A DNA stretch of 64,000 nucleotides from an uncultured Clostridia bacterium (GCA_937920235.1 CALGUK010000033.1:1-64000), one strand, 5' to 3'; positions 15,440-24,406 are shown, numbered from the stretch's first letter. A program made the numbers and translations. Notes: generated from the sequence alone by a model not told the origin.

Positions 15440-15805
15440 ATGTATTTATCTGAATATTGTGATGTTGTTTATAATGAACAATACAATGTAGTATTTGTGA
15501 CTTGGAAAAAGTTTTGTTGTAAGGATGATTATAGAAAACCATTAGAGTGTGCATTAGAAATTATTAAACAGTATTCTTGTGATTATGTTGCTGATACTCG
15601 TAATGGTTTTGAAAATATTCCTGAAGATACTCAATGGGTTGCAAATTATTTTATGCCTAAAGCAGTAGAAAATGGTTGTGAAACTATATATTTTATTATT
15701 GATGAAGAAAATTCATTAAAAGAAGAATTAGAAGGACAACAGTCAAAATCAGACAGTATTATAAGTTTCAAATATATTTATAGTTTAGACGATATAAATT
15801 CGTAA
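15440..15805 (+). CDS. Hypothetical protein, SpoIIAA/STAS-like
   Basis: A 121-residue soluble protein without signal or membrane segments. The pattern VVFVTWKKF, a helix with a long alternating patch, then YVADTRNGFENIPEDTQW, FMPKAVENGCETIYFIID recalls SEC14/STAS-like (SpoIIAA-like) small domains of the 'strand-Trp...D-R...W...G' type, but no firm family call is possible. GGGAGA is 8-12 bases before the ATG. It sits 18 bases after the deaminase gene and is likewise very AT-rich. Confidence 0.7.
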   Translation: MYLSEYCDVVYNEQYNVVFVTWKKFCCKDDYRKPLECALEIIKQYSCDYVADTRNGFENIPEDTQWVANYFMPKAVENGCETIYFIIDEENSLKEELEGQQSKSDSIISFKYIYSLDDINS

Positions 15806-15872
15806 ATATACTAAATAACACTCAATTCTGCATTTTGCACTTTACATTCTGCATTTATAAGAGGTGACATCA

Positions 15873-17708
15873 ATGGCAAAAATTAATAAACTCCCAAAGC
15901 ATATGGCAGATTTAATCGCGGCAGGTGAGGTGGTTGAACGCCCTGCATCCGTTGTGAAAGAGCTTATGGAAAATGCCGTTGATGCCGGTGCTGCCTCCAT
16001 AACAGTTGAAATTCAACACGGTGGGATTTCATACATTCGTGTTACTGATGACGGCTGTGGTATCGACCGTGAAGATGTTAAAACTGCATTTGTAAGCCAC
16101 GCAACAAGCAAAATCAAGAATGCTGAGGATTTGAATGCAATTCTCACTCTCGGTTTCCGTGGCGAAGCTTTGCCCTCAATCGCGGCGGTCTCAAAGGTTA
16201 ATATGATTACAAAAACCGCAACCGAAGAAATGGGCACATCGCTCACTATTGAGGGTGGAATTATAACCGATTTCTCTGATGCAGGCTGTGCAGTAGGAAC
16301 AACTATGATTGTCCGTGAACTCTTTTATAACACTCCGGCCCGAATGAAATTCTTGAAAAAGGATGTCAGCGAGGGTAATTATGTTGCATCTGCGGTTGAA
16401 AAGCTTGCACTTTCACACCCTGAAATCAGTATTCGCTTTATCCGTGACGGTAAACAGGTGTTTACAACTAACGGTGACGGCAATTTGCAAAATGTGTGCT
16501 TCTCTGCATTCGGTAAAGACTTTGCAAATGGCCTTTTAAGTGTAGATGGAACTGTTGGTAATGTGTCCGTCAGCGGTCTTGTAACACCGCCATTCAACTG
16601 CCGTGGTTCACGCGGTATGCAATATTTCTTTGTGAACGGAAGAAGTGTTAAAAACACAACCGTTATGGCCGCTTTTGAAAATGCATATAAAAATAGCGTT
16701 ATGGTGGGTAAATTCCCCGGTGGAGTACTGTTTATTGAGTTGCCGCCAACGCTTGTTGATGTTAATGTACACCCCTCAAAAATTGAAGTTCGTTTTTCTG
16801 ATGAAAAGGCGATTTTTGATGCGGTTTATCATGCTGTCAAATCAGTATTGAGTGAAAATACTTCTCTCAGACAGGCTTCTCTTCCCGAAAAAAAGCCGAT
16901 ACTTAATGAGCTTTTTGCAAAACCTCAGCAGGAGTTCAGACAGACATCGGTTCAGGAGCATATAGCTTTTACCGAGAAAATTCTTAATCCGTTGTCTGAA
17001 AAACTTGAGGTTAGCGATGTTGAAGCAGGTTATACTTCTGATTTTGACGAGGATCCGTTCAATATTGAATTTCCCGTTTCAAAATCTGCGATAATGCCCG
17101 AAGCTCAAACTGTAAAAGAGACTTTTTCTGAGAAAGAAGAAAACACACTTCGCCTTATAGGTGAAGTGTATAAAACATATATACTCATTGAGCTTAACGG
17201 CAAGCTCTGTGTTATTGATAAGCACGCCGCACATGAGAGGATCATCTTTAATAAACTCAAATCCCGTAATCACAGCTCGGGCAGTCAGATATTGCTCGCT
17301 CCCGTTGCCGTAGCCTTGAGCAAGGAAGAATATAATGCAATTCTGGAAAATCTTGATACCGTATCGGAAACGGGCTTTGATATAAGGGATTTCGGCGACG
17401 GAACAGTTATTGTCAGCGGTTGTCCTATGGAGCTTGACAACTGTGAGATATCACCTTTAATCAGTGAAATTGCAGGATATCTCATTAAAAACCGTCGCGA
17501 TATTTCAAATGAGCATCTTGATTGGATTTATCACAATGTAGCGTGCAGAAGTGCTATCAAGGCAGGCGACAATAATTCTGATTCAGAGCTTATGGCACTT
17601 GCAAAACAGGTTGTAAACGATAATGATGTGCGGTTCTGTCCTCACGGCAGACCGGTAATGATTGAAATATCCAAATACGAATTGGAAAAACAGTTTGGCA
17701 GGGTATAA
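15873..17708 (+). CDS. mutL: DNA mismatch repair protein MutL
   Basis: MutL couples mismatch recognition by MutS to strand cleavage. The N-terminal GHKL ATPase has IAAGEVVERPASVVKELMEN (about 12-31), DDGCGI and GFRGEALPSIA; the C-terminal endonuclease region has a DKHAAHERI version of the DQHAxxE motif (about 449) plus ACRSAIKAGD and CPHGRP (about 590), the latter a metal-binding site. Cleavage-competent MutL would be expected in an organism without MutH. A GTG at 15864 extends the frame, but GAGGTG at 15861-15866 places the start at the ATG 15873 (611 residues). Three bases separate it from miaA. Confidence 0.97.
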   Translation: MAKINKLPKHMADLIAAGEVVERPASVVKELMENAVDAGAASITVEIQHGGISYIRVTDDGCGIDREDVKTAFVSHATSKIKNAEDLNAILTLGFRGEALPSIAAVSKVNMITKTATEEMGTSLTIEGGIITDFSDAGCAVGTTMIVRELFYNTPARMKFLKKDVSEGNYVASAVEKLALSHPEISIRFIRDGKQVFTTNGDGNLQNVCFSAFGKDFANGLLSVDGTVGNVSVSGLVTPPFNCRGSRGMQYFFVNGRSVKNTTVMAAFENAYKNSVMVGKFPGGVLFIELPPTLVDVNVHPSKIEVRFSDEKAIFDAVYHAVKSVLSENTSLRQASLPEKKPILNELFAKPQQEFRQTSVQEHIAFTEKILNPLSEKLEVSDVEAGYTSDFDEDPFNIEFPVSKSAIMPEAQTVKETFSEKEENTLRLIGEVYKTYILIELNGKLCVIDKHAAHERIIFNKLKSRNHSSGSQILLAPVAVALSKEEYNAILENLDTVSETGFDIRDFGDGTVIVSGCPMELDNCEISPLISEIAGYLIKNRRDISNEHLDWIYHNVACRSAIKAGDNNSDSELMALAKQVVNDNDVRFCPHGRPVMIEISKYELEKQFGRV

Positions 17709-17710
17709 CG

Positions 17711-18661
17711 ATGAAAAAAAATCCCGTTATTGCAGTTGTAGGTCCTACCGCTTCGGGTAAAACATCTTTGTCAATTGAAATTGCAAAGCGTTTCGGCGGA
17801 CAAGTTGTATCAGCGGACTCAATGCAGATATATGAAAAAATGAATATTGCAACCGCAAAGCCGAGTGAAAGCGAAATGCATGGGATTCCGCATCATTTAA
17901 TCGGGTTTCAGCCAATCGACAAAAAATTCAGCGTTGCTGAATATGTTCAGCTTGCAGGTGAATGTATAAAAAGAATCAGCGATGCAGGTGACATACCCGT
18001 TGTTGCAGGCGGAACAGGACTTTATATTGATTCACTTCTTCAGAATATTCAGTTTTCAAAGGAAGGTGACAGCGGTAAAATCCGTGAAGAGTTAACTGCA
18101 CTTTTTGATGAAAAAGGAGCAGAATTTATGCTTAACCGTCTCGGTGAAATCGATTCTGAAACTGCATCGAGACTTCATCTTAACGACAAAAGCAGAATAA
18201 TTCGCGCCCTTGAAGTTTATGAGGCTACGGGGAAAACCTTAACGGAGCAAAAGAAACTGTCACGCTCGGAAGAATCACCATATGATGTGCTTTATATCGG
18301 TATAAATTACCGTGACAGAAAAATTCTTTATGACAGAATAAATCGACGTGTTGATTTAATGCTTCAGAACGGTCTTCTGGAGGAAGCCGAAGAGTTTTAC
18401 AACATTCCTCAGGATAAAACCGCTTGTCAGGCAATCGGATATAAAGAGCTTTCACCGTATTTCAAGGGCGAGGACTCTCTTGAACACTGTATCGAGAAGC
18501 TTAAACTTGAAACAAGACATTATGCCAAAAGGCAACTGACCTGGTTCAGAAAAAACAAGGAAATAAACTGGATATATCCCGATGATTTTGAATCGGAAGA
18601 AGAAATGTATGACTTCGTATTTGACCTTGTTATTAATTTTTCGGAGGGAAATAATATATGA
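17711..18661 (+). CDS. miaA: tRNA dimethylallyltransferase
   Basis: MiaA adds the dimethylallyl group to N6 of A37 in UNN-decoding tRNAs, producing i6A, the substrate of MiaB encoded upstream. The P-loop GPTASGKTSLSIEIAK (about 11-26), SADSMQIYEKMNIATAKP (about 36-53), the GGTGLYIDSLL block and the late CQAIGYKEL and RRQ-type RQLTWFRKN are present. 316 residues is normal. The stop overlaps the next start (ATGA). mutL-miaA adjacency is widely conserved. Confidence 0.97.
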   Translation: MKKNPVIAVVGPTASGKTSLSIEIAKRFGGQVVSADSMQIYEKMNIATAKPSESEMHGIPHHLIGFQPIDKKFSVAEYVQLAGECIKRISDAGDIPVVAGGTGLYIDSLLQNIQFSKEGDSGKIREELTALFDEKGAEFMLNRLGEIDSETASRLHLNDKSRIIRALEVYEATGKTLTEQKKLSRSEESPYDVLYIGINYRDRKILYDRINRRVDLMLQNGLLEEAEEFYNIPQDKTACQAIGYKELSPYFKGEDSLEHCIEKLKLETRHYAKRQLTWFRKNKEINWIYPDDFESEEEMYDFVFDLVINFSEGNNI

Positions 18662-19887
18662 ATTTAAAAACAGATAAAAACAGTATTAAATATATAATTT
18701 ATTCCCTTGTAGGTGTGTGTATTATTGCATATTTCATATATCAGGTTGTTCAGATGAACTCCGTGCCGTACAAAACGGAAATTGCCGTAAATCGCGATAT
18801 CCAAAGCACTATAAAAACAGAAGCCTTTATAATCCGTGACGAAACATATATAACCGCAACAAATTCCGGCGGAACCGTGGTTTCAACGGCAGAAGACGGA
18901 AAACGAGTTGCGAGCGGTGATAACGTTGCCGTTGTATTCCCTAATTCCGAAAGTGCCGCGGCATATGTCAGAATTAACGAATTGCAGAAAGAAATAAATT
19001 ACTACAATCAGCTTAAAAACCGTGTGGGTATCGGTACAAACGCACCGTCTTCATACAGTAAACTTATTGACGATGCATGTATCTCGTTTATTTCCGCATC
19101 GCGCAATGAAATAGGGAGTGACTTTGATGACACTCTCACTGACCTCAGAGATGCTATTACGGCACGCCAGCTTGCTGTCGGCAAAGAGCTCTCCGTTGAT
19201 GCAAAGCTTGCAGAGCTTCAAGCAGAGCTGGTATCCATAAATCAGGGTAATGTGGAGTATCAGTCTGTTTCTTCTCCGAACTCCGGATATTATATCGGCT
19301 CGGTTGACGGGTTTGAAAATGCTGTGAATTATGAGGATGTGCTGTCTCTTGACTGCCAAGCCATAAATAATCTTATCTCCTCGGAAAAACAGCAAACTCC
19401 TGCCGATGTTATGGGAAAGCTTGTCGATGAATTCGATTGGTATATTGTGTGCAATATTCCTTATAACGATTCGGGTAATATTGAATCGGGAAAAACCGTC
19501 AAGGTTAATGTTCCCAATACTGCAGTCGGTACTCTGACCTGCACTGTACTTGAAAAAGGTGAAAAAGAAGGCGAACAGGTTGCGCTTATACTTAAATGTA
19601 ACCTTATGAACAGGGATATAGCAAACCTCAGAATACACGAAATAGAAATTATTGTTGACGATTATAACGGAATAAGAATCAATAACCTGGCTATCCGTGA
19701 AGTTGACGGAGAAAAAGGAGTTTATGTTCAGCGAGGAAATATAATTCAGTTCAAGAAAATAAACATCATTGAATCCTATGAGGATTATTCAATTATAGAA
19801 AGTGTTGCTGATTCGGCATATGTTCAGCAGTATGATTCGATAATTACGGAAGGAGTAGATCTGTATGACGGAAAAGTCGTATCTTGA
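18658..19887 (+). CDS. HlyD-like membrane protein of the division cluster
   Basis: A 409-residue protein with one N-terminal membrane segment (about 12-31) and a large outside part: a biotinyl/HlyD-like barrel (FIIRDETYITA, GTVVSTAEDGKRVASGDNVAVVF, about 55-100), a helical region (105-190), then a second barrel-like half (KTVKVNVPNTAVGTLTCTV; later INNLAIREVDGEKGVYV). Proteins of this shape occur next to yggS-sepF in many Clostridia; the function is unknown. GGAGGG precedes the ATG; it overlaps miaA by 4 bases and yggS by 23, pointing to coupled translation. Confidence 0.8.
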   Translation: MNLKTDKNSIKYIIYSLVGVCIIAYFIYQVVQMNSVPYKTEIAVNRDIQSTIKTEAFIIRDETYITATNSGGTVVSTAEDGKRVASGDNVAVVFPNSESAAAYVRINELQKEINYYNQLKNRVGIGTNAPSSYSKLIDDACISFISASRNEIGSDFDDTLTDLRDAITARQLAVGKELSVDAKLAELQAELVSINQGNVEYQSVSSPNSGYYIGSVDGFENAVNYEDVLSLDCQAINNLISSEKQQTPADVMGKLVDEFDWYIVCNIPYNDSGNIESGKTVKVNVPNTAVGTLTCTVLEKGEKEGEQVALILKCNLMNRDIANLRIHEIEIIVDDYNGIRINNLAIREVDGEKGVYVQRGNIIQFKKINIIESYEDYSIIESVADSAYVQQYDSIITEGVDLYDGKVVS

Positions 19888-20590
19888 AAAGCGTAAATCC
19901 GATATAGAGTATAACCTTGATGTCATAAACAATAAAATTGCCGAAGCGGCTTTGAAAAGCGGTCGCTCACCCGAGGATGTTCAGCTTATGGCTGTCACTA
20001 AAACCGTCGATCCCGTATTTATAAATTATGCCCTTGATTACGGTGTCACACTTATAGGTGAGAACAGAGTCCAGGAGCTTCTCAGAAAAAAACCGGATTT
20101 GCATCTTGAAGGTGTAAATAAGCATCTTATAGGCCATTTGCAGACGAATAAGGCAGGACAAATTGTGGGCGAGGTTGATATGATTCAATCTGTTGACTCC
20201 TTGAAAATTGCAAAGGAGATAGCAAAGCAATCTGCAAAAAAAGGCGTTGTAACCGATGTGCTTCTTGAAATAAATGTCGGCGGTGAGGAGAGTAAGAGCG
20301 GTTTTTCGCTTACGGAATTTTACGAAAACGTATATGCAATTTCGGAACTTGATGAAATTCGTGTTAAAGGACTAATGACAGTACCTCCGATATGTGAAAA
20401 TAATTCGCAATTATGTAAATTTTTTGAAAATATGTTCAATATCTATGTTGACATAAAGGCAAAAAAGATAGATAATATATGTATGAATATTTTGTCGATG
20501 GGTATGTCGGGAGACTATGAACAGGCAATTTTATGCGGAGCAAATCTTGTAAGAATCGGATCTTCAATTTTTGGTCCGAGAATATATTAA
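19865..20590 (+). CDS. PLP homeostasis protein YggS/YlmE
   Basis: A 241-residue alanine-racemase-fold protein that binds pyridoxal phosphate and buffers the PLP pool; it lacks a catalytic domain for racemisation. AVTKTVDPVFINYALDYG includes the PLP lysine (about residue 42); LIGENRVQELL, HLIGHLQTNKA, and the C-terminal LSMGMSGDYEQAIL and LVRIGSSIFGPR are canonical. It is followed closely by sepF, the ylmE-sepF order known from Bacillus. GGAAGGAG precedes the ATG inside the end of the upstream gene. Confidence 0.95.
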   Translation: MTEKSYLEKRKSDIEYNLDVINNKIAEAALKSGRSPEDVQLMAVTKTVDPVFINYALDYGVTLIGENRVQELLRKKPDLHLEGVNKHLIGHLQTNKAGQIVGEVDMIQSVDSLKIAKEIAKQSAKKGVVTDVLLEINVGGEESKSGFSLTEFYENVYAISELDEIRVKGLMTVPPICENNSQLCKFFENMFNIYVDIKAKKIDNICMNILSMGMSGDYEQAILCGANLVRIGSSIFGPRIY

Positions 20591-20605
20591 CGGAGGAATT
20601 ACAAA

Positions 20606-21070
20606 ATGAGCTTTTTAGACAAAATCAAAAATATTGTTAATGTGGATGAGGACGGATACTATCCGGACGATGATGTTGATACAGGTGCTTTCATAAATTC
20701 AGATAATTTTGACGAACAGGATGACAGAGCTGCAAGACAGCAGCGCAGAGCACCCCGTAACCCCGAGGATAAGGTTGTCAATATTCATACAACGGCACAG
20801 CTTCAGGTTGTTCTTGCAAAGCCGGAAAAATTTGAAGAGGTTCGCGGTATTGCCGATAATCTCAATGAAAAAAGAACAGTTGTACTTAACCTTGAATCAG
20901 TCAGCAAGGATGTTGCCCGTCGTCTTATAGATTTCCTTACAGGCGTAGCATATGCAAATAACGGTCAGATCAAGCGTGTTGCAAACAGCACATTCATCAT
21001 CACTCCTTATAATGTTGATGTTATGGGTGATTTACTTGATGAGCTTGAGAATAACGGAATGTTTTTCTGA
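20606..21070 (+). CDS. sepF: Cell division protein SepF
   Basis: SepF anchors FtsZ to the membrane and shapes the septum. This 154-residue protein has an N-terminal membrane-binding helix (MSFLDKIKNIVNV), an acidic/variable linker (about 17-60), and the globular SepF domain (about 60-145) with VNIHTTAQLQVVLAKPEKFEEV, VVLNLESVSKDVARRLIDFLTG and STFIITPYNVDV. CGGAGGA precedes the ATG. In Bacillus ylmG and ylmH come between sepF and divIVA; here sepF is followed directly by divIVA. Confidence 0.96.
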   Translation: MSFLDKIKNIVNVDEDGYYPDDDVDTGAFINSDNFDEQDDRAARQQRRAPRNPEDKVVNIHTTAQLQVVLAKPEKFEEVRGIADNLNEKRTVVLNLESVSKDVARRLIDFLTGVAYANNGQIKRVANSTFIITPYNVDVMGDLLDELENNGMFF

Positions 21071-21096
21071 TCAGATTCATAAAATTTAGAAAATTA

Positions 21097-21108
21097 GTAT
21101 GGCCATAC
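21097..21108. promoter_or_regulatory. 12-bp palindrome between sepF and divIVA
   Basis: GTATGGCCATAC is a perfect 12-base palindrome 21 bases before the divIVA ATG. It is too compact for a terminator; it could be an operator or restriction-type site. No clear promoter surrounds it. Confidence 0.35.
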
Positions 21109-21129
21109 GGCAGAATGGGAAGGATATAA

Positions 21130-22143
21130 ATGCTTACACCTGATAAAATCAGAGAAAAATCTTTTCAGACTACAGGACGCGGTTCATACCGTTCAGATGA
21201 TGTTGACAGCTTTATGAGCGAGGTTTCAGCTTCCTATGAACAGATGTTTAAGGAGAATACGGACCTCATCAAAAAAATCAGTATTCTTGCAAAAAAGGTT
21301 GAAGAATACCGTGCTGATGAAGAAAGTCTTAAAATGGCCCTCCTGAATGCACAAAAGCTGGCTGACAGAATTGTTGCAGAGGCAAAGGAAACCGCGGCAA
21401 ATGAGGTCGCATCAGTAAAAGGAGAAACAGACAGACTTCGTGCAGAGGCAGCCGCAGATGCTGCTGCATTGGAAAAAAATGCGAAAAATGAGTCCGATCT
21501 GATGCTCTCAAACGCAAAAAGAGAATCCGATGCCCTTATTTCAAGTGCAAAGGCAGAGGCTGAGAAGGTAGTTAAGGAGGCTAATGCCCAGGCAAGTGAA
21601 ATTCTCGGAAATATAAACCGCAAGGTTACTCACGAAAGCCTTGTTTATGAGATGGTTCAGAAGGAAGCCTCTGAATTTAAGTCAAAACTTGTTGCAATGT
21701 ATAAAGACCACATCAATCTTATAAATAAGCTTCCCGAAATCGTTGACGAACAGCTTGATGCGGAAGAAAAAGCCGCAGAAGAAAAGGCTGAGCCGGTTGA
21801 AGAAACGGTTGAGGAGCTTCACGAAGATGTCGCGGTTGAGGACGACGATATTGTGGTTATTGAAGAGCCTCAGGTCGTTATCGAGGATGATGAGCCTGAG
21901 CAGACAGAGGTTGAAGAGCCTGCTGTGATACAGGAGGTTCAGGAGCCTGACTCCGCAGTTAAGGAAGAAAAGAAACCTTTTAAAATCGATCTCAGTAAAA
22001 TAGACTTTGCAGACGATGAGGAAGATGACGCACCGGCTCAGACATTGTTTGAAAATTTTGAAGTGGTTGATTCCGAAGATGAAGATGATGACGGCGATGA
22101 TTCGCAGTCCATGTCTTTCCGTAACTTTTTTAAGAAAAAATAA
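21130..22143 (+). CDS. divIVA: DivIVA-domain protein with long acidic tail
   Basis: DivIVA senses curved membrane at poles and septa and recruits partners. Residues 1-60 match the membrane-binding module (LTPDKIREKSF, GSYRSDDVDSFMSEV); 60-200 is a coiled coil full of Ala/Glu/Lys. Then come about 100 strongly acidic residues (about 205-330; many Glu, Asp, Val, Pro) and a basic end SFRNFFKKK. At 337 residues it is much longer than the ~165 of Bacillus, as in many Clostridia. The start has GGGAAGGA upstream. It is placed in an envelope/division run with sepF and lspA. Confidence 0.93.
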   Translation: MLTPDKIREKSFQTTGRGSYRSDDVDSFMSEVSASYEQMFKENTDLIKKISILAKKVEEYRADEESLKMALLNAQKLADRIVAEAKETAANEVASVKGETDRLRAEAAADAAALEKNAKNESDLMLSNAKRESDALISSAKAEAEKVVKEANAQASEILGNINRKVTHESLVYEMVQKEASEFKSKLVAMYKDHINLINKLPEIVDEQLDAEEKAAEEKAEPVEETVEELHEDVAVEDDDIVVIEEPQVVIEDDEPEQTEVEEPAVIQEVQEPDSAVKEEKKPFKIDLSKIDFADDEEDDAPAQTLFENFEVVDSEDEDDDGDDSQSMSFRNFFKKK

Positions 22144-22161
22144 AAAATAAGAGGTATTTTA

Positions 22162-22638
22162 ATGCTTCAGGTAATTACGGTTATATCTATAGCTGTCCTT
22201 GTAGCGGCAGACCAGATTGTAAAATTACTTGTAATTAAACATCTCGTACCGATTGGCAGCTTCACCTTAATAGACGGCGTTATCCGATTGCGATATGTCG
22301 AAAATACGGGGGCTGCTTTTGGTTCGTTTGAGGGTAAAACCTCAATTTTGTCAATGGTTACATTTGTTGTTATTGTCGTCGGACTTGTATATCTGTTAAC
22401 CAAAAAGAAAAAGCCCGATGTGGAATATGTTTGTTATTCCCTGATTATTGCGGGAGGACTCGGAAATCTTATCGACCGTGTTTTCCGCGGTTATGTTATC
22501 GACTATATTGAACCGATTTTTGTTGATTTTGCGGTTTTCAATTTTGCGGATATACTTGTTACGTGCAGTGCGATTTTTCTTATAATCTGGATGTTATACG
22601 ATATTTGTAAATCGGGCAGAAAACAAAAGGATAAATAA
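22162..22638 (+). CDS. lspA: Lipoprotein signal peptidase (SPase II)
   Basis: LspA is the membrane aspartyl protease that removes signal peptides from prolipoproteins. Four hydrophobic segments span about 1-22, 56-76, 87-105 and 125-148. The catalytic aspartates are in GLGNLIDRVFRGYVIDYI (about 108-125) and VFNFADILVT (about 136), and the N-terminal DQIVK motif is present. 158 residues is normal. It starts 19 bases after divIVA with AAGAGGT upstream and is two bases from rluD. Confidence 0.96.
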   Translation: MLQVITVISIAVLVAADQIVKLLVIKHLVPIGSFTLIDGVIRLRYVENTGAAFGSFEGKTSILSMVTFVVIVVGLVYLLTKKKKPDVEYVCYSLIIAGGLGNLIDRVFRGYVIDYIEPIFVDFAVFNFADILVTCSAIFLIIWMLYDICKSGRKQKDK

Positions 22639-22639
22639 A

Positions 22640-23548
22640 ATGAATGAAATCCTAATAGAAGTTTCGCAGGAGTATGAGGGAGAAAGAATAGATAAATTTC
22701 TCTCCGTTCTCCTGGAAGATTCATCACGCAATGCGATACAGAAACTTATCGAAAACAGTAAAGTCCTCGTTAACGGACAAGCGGTTAATAAAAAATATAA
22801 GATCAGAGTTGATGATGAAGTCCGCCTCTTGCCGAGCGAGCTGAAACCTCTTGATGCTCAACCCGAAAATATTCCGCTTGATATTGTTTATGAGGATAAC
22901 GATTTACTTGTTGTCAACAAGCCGAGGGGAATGGTTGTCCATCCCGCACCCGGTAATTACAGCGGAACACTCGTAAACGCGTTGCTTTTTCACTGCAAGG
23001 ATTCTCTTTCGGGAATAAACGGAGTTCTGCGCCCGGGAATTGTGCATAGAATAGATAAGGATACAAGCGGTTTGCTTATTGTTGCAAAAAATGATAAGGC
23101 ACATATTGGGCTGGCAGAGCAAATTAAAGAGCACAGCTTTACCCGTGAATATAATGCTGTTATTGTCGGACACCTTAAAGAACCTACGGGAACGATCAAT
23201 GCTCCTATAGGCAGAAACCCCAAGGACCGTAAAAAGATGTGCGTGACACAATTGAATTCAAAAAATGCGGTAACGCATTATTCCGTAATTGAAGAGTATC
23301 CGGGGTATTCGCATATCTGTCTCAGACTTGAAACCGGCAGAACACATCAGATTCGCGTTCATATGGCTCATTCAGGGCATCCGGTTGCAGGCGATTTCGT
23401 ATACGGTAATGATAAAAAAAGCGCTTTCCTTAACGGACAGTGTCTCCATGCAATAAAAATAGGCTTTGTCCACCCGATAAGCGGTGAATATCTTGAGTTT
23501 ACCTCCGATTTACCCGATTATTTTAAGGACTTTTTAAATAAACTCTAA
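22640..23548 (+). CDS. RluD/RluA-family 23S/tRNA pseudouridine synthase
   Basis: A 302-residue pseudouridine synthase with an N-terminal S4 RNA-binding domain (about 12-75; RIDKFLSVLLEDSSRNAIQKLI) and the RluA catalytic domain. The catalytic aspartate is in HRIDKDTSGLLIVAK (about 137-151), preceded by VVNKPRGMVVHPAPG and followed by LETGRTHQIRVHMAHSGHPV. The lspA-rluD pairing is common in Firmicutes (B. subtilis lspA-rluD/ylyB). The exact target uridines cannot be inferred. Confidence 0.94.
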   Translation: MNEILIEVSQEYEGERIDKFLSVLLEDSSRNAIQKLIENSKVLVNGQAVNKKYKIRVDDEVRLLPSELKPLDAQPENIPLDIVYEDNDLLVVNKPRGMVVHPAPGNYSGTLVNALLFHCKDSLSGINGVLRPGIVHRIDKDTSGLLIVAKNDKAHIGLAEQIKEHSFTREYNAVIVGHLKEPTGTINAPIGRNPKDRKKMCVTQLNSKNAVTHYSVIEEYPGYSHICLRLETGRTHQIRVHMAHSGHPVAGDFVYGNDKKSAFLNGQCLHAIKIGFVHPISGEYLEFTSDLPDYFKDFLNKL

Positions 23549-23550
23549 TC

Positions 23551-23564
23551 CACCTGCGGAGGTG
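23551..23564 (+). promoter_or_regulatory. Hairpin covering the HAD gene ribosome binding site
   Basis: CACCT (23551-23555), loop GCGG, AGGTG (23560-23564): the right arm is part of the Shine-Dalgarno GGAGGTG, so folding would hide the site. It could lower or couple translation to ribosomes finishing rluD, whose stop is only three bases upstream. Confidence 0.4.
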
Positions 23565-23570
23565 TTCAGA

Positions 23571-24404
23571 ATGGAAAATAAAGATTTATCAAATTGGCTT
23601 GTCGTTTCCGATATTGACGGAACGCTTAACAATAAATTCAGACAGCTGCCTAAACGCAATTATGAAGCAATTTGTCGCTTCGTCAATGATTGTAACGGTC
23701 ATTTTACACTCGCTTCCGGCAGAAATGTCCAGTCAATGCGAAAGCATTATGAAAGATTACCTATTTCAGGTACTCCCGCCGTTGTTTTGAACGGAGCAGG
23801 AGTGTATGATTATTCACAGGAAAAAATGCTTCATTTTAATCCGATCAACGATTACGCCGTGGAACTTGTTTTTGAGATATACAGGAGATTCCCTTTGGTA
23901 GAAATTGAAATTCTGACCGATAAAATGATATATACACTGAATTCAAAAATTTTTGCTCGCGTAATGGTAAGAGCAGATAAGCTCCATTACAAGAATTGCA
24001 GGCATCCCGACGAAATTCCGAGAGAAAATTGGGGTAAGGTTATTTTCCTCGGCATGCCAGATCTTATAAAAAGAATAAGAAAATATGTGGAATCGCTTAC
24101 CGAGACAAGAGCGAATTTTATGTCAAGCTCCATATCTTCTTTTGAAATGCTTAATGAAGGTGTACATAAGGGCTCGGCATTGATGAAAATTGCAGAAATG
24201 TATAATATCGAACAAAAACATACTGCGGCAATCGGAGATTATTTCAACGACTACGATATGCTTAAAACGGTAGGCCTTCCTGCTTGTTGCGGACAAGCTC
24301 CTAAGGCAATGCATGAAATTGCAAAATTTCATGCCTGTCATTGTAACAGGGGTGCTGTTGCGGACTTGCTTGAATATATTATGGACGATTATAAGGAGGA
24401 ATAA
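23571..24404 (+). CDS. HAD-IIB (Cof-type) hydrolase
   Basis: A 277-residue Cof-subfamily HAD phosphatase of unknown substrate, probably a sugar phosphate. Motif I VVSDIDGTLNN (about 11-21) holds the nucleophile aspartate, LASGRNVQSM is motif II, and KGSALMKIAEMYNI plus AAIGDYFNDYDML (about 215-240) form motifs III and IV. A GTG at 23562 could start it, but it lies inside the Shine-Dalgarno GGAGGTG, which fits the ATG at 23571. Two bases separate it from the transketolase gene. Confidence 0.92.
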   Translation: MENKDLSNWLVVSDIDGTLNNKFRQLPKRNYEAICRFVNDCNGHFTLASGRNVQSMRKHYERLPISGTPAVVLNGAGVYDYSQEKMLHFNPINDYAVELVFEIYRRFPLVEIEILTDKMIYTLNSKIFARVMVRADKLHYKNCRHPDEIPRENWGKVIFLGMPDLIKRIRKYVESLTETRANFMSSSISSFEMLNEGVHKGSALMKIAEMYNIEQKHTAAIGDYFNDYDMLKTVGLPACCGQAPKAMHEIAKFHACHCNRGAVADLLEYIMDDYKEE

Positions 24405-24406
24405 AT

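Noticed and set aside
15011..15805. Insertion sequence or integron between mutS and mutL
   Set aside because: No transposase or integrase, no terminal inverted repeats or target duplication seen; only the composition suggests transfer.
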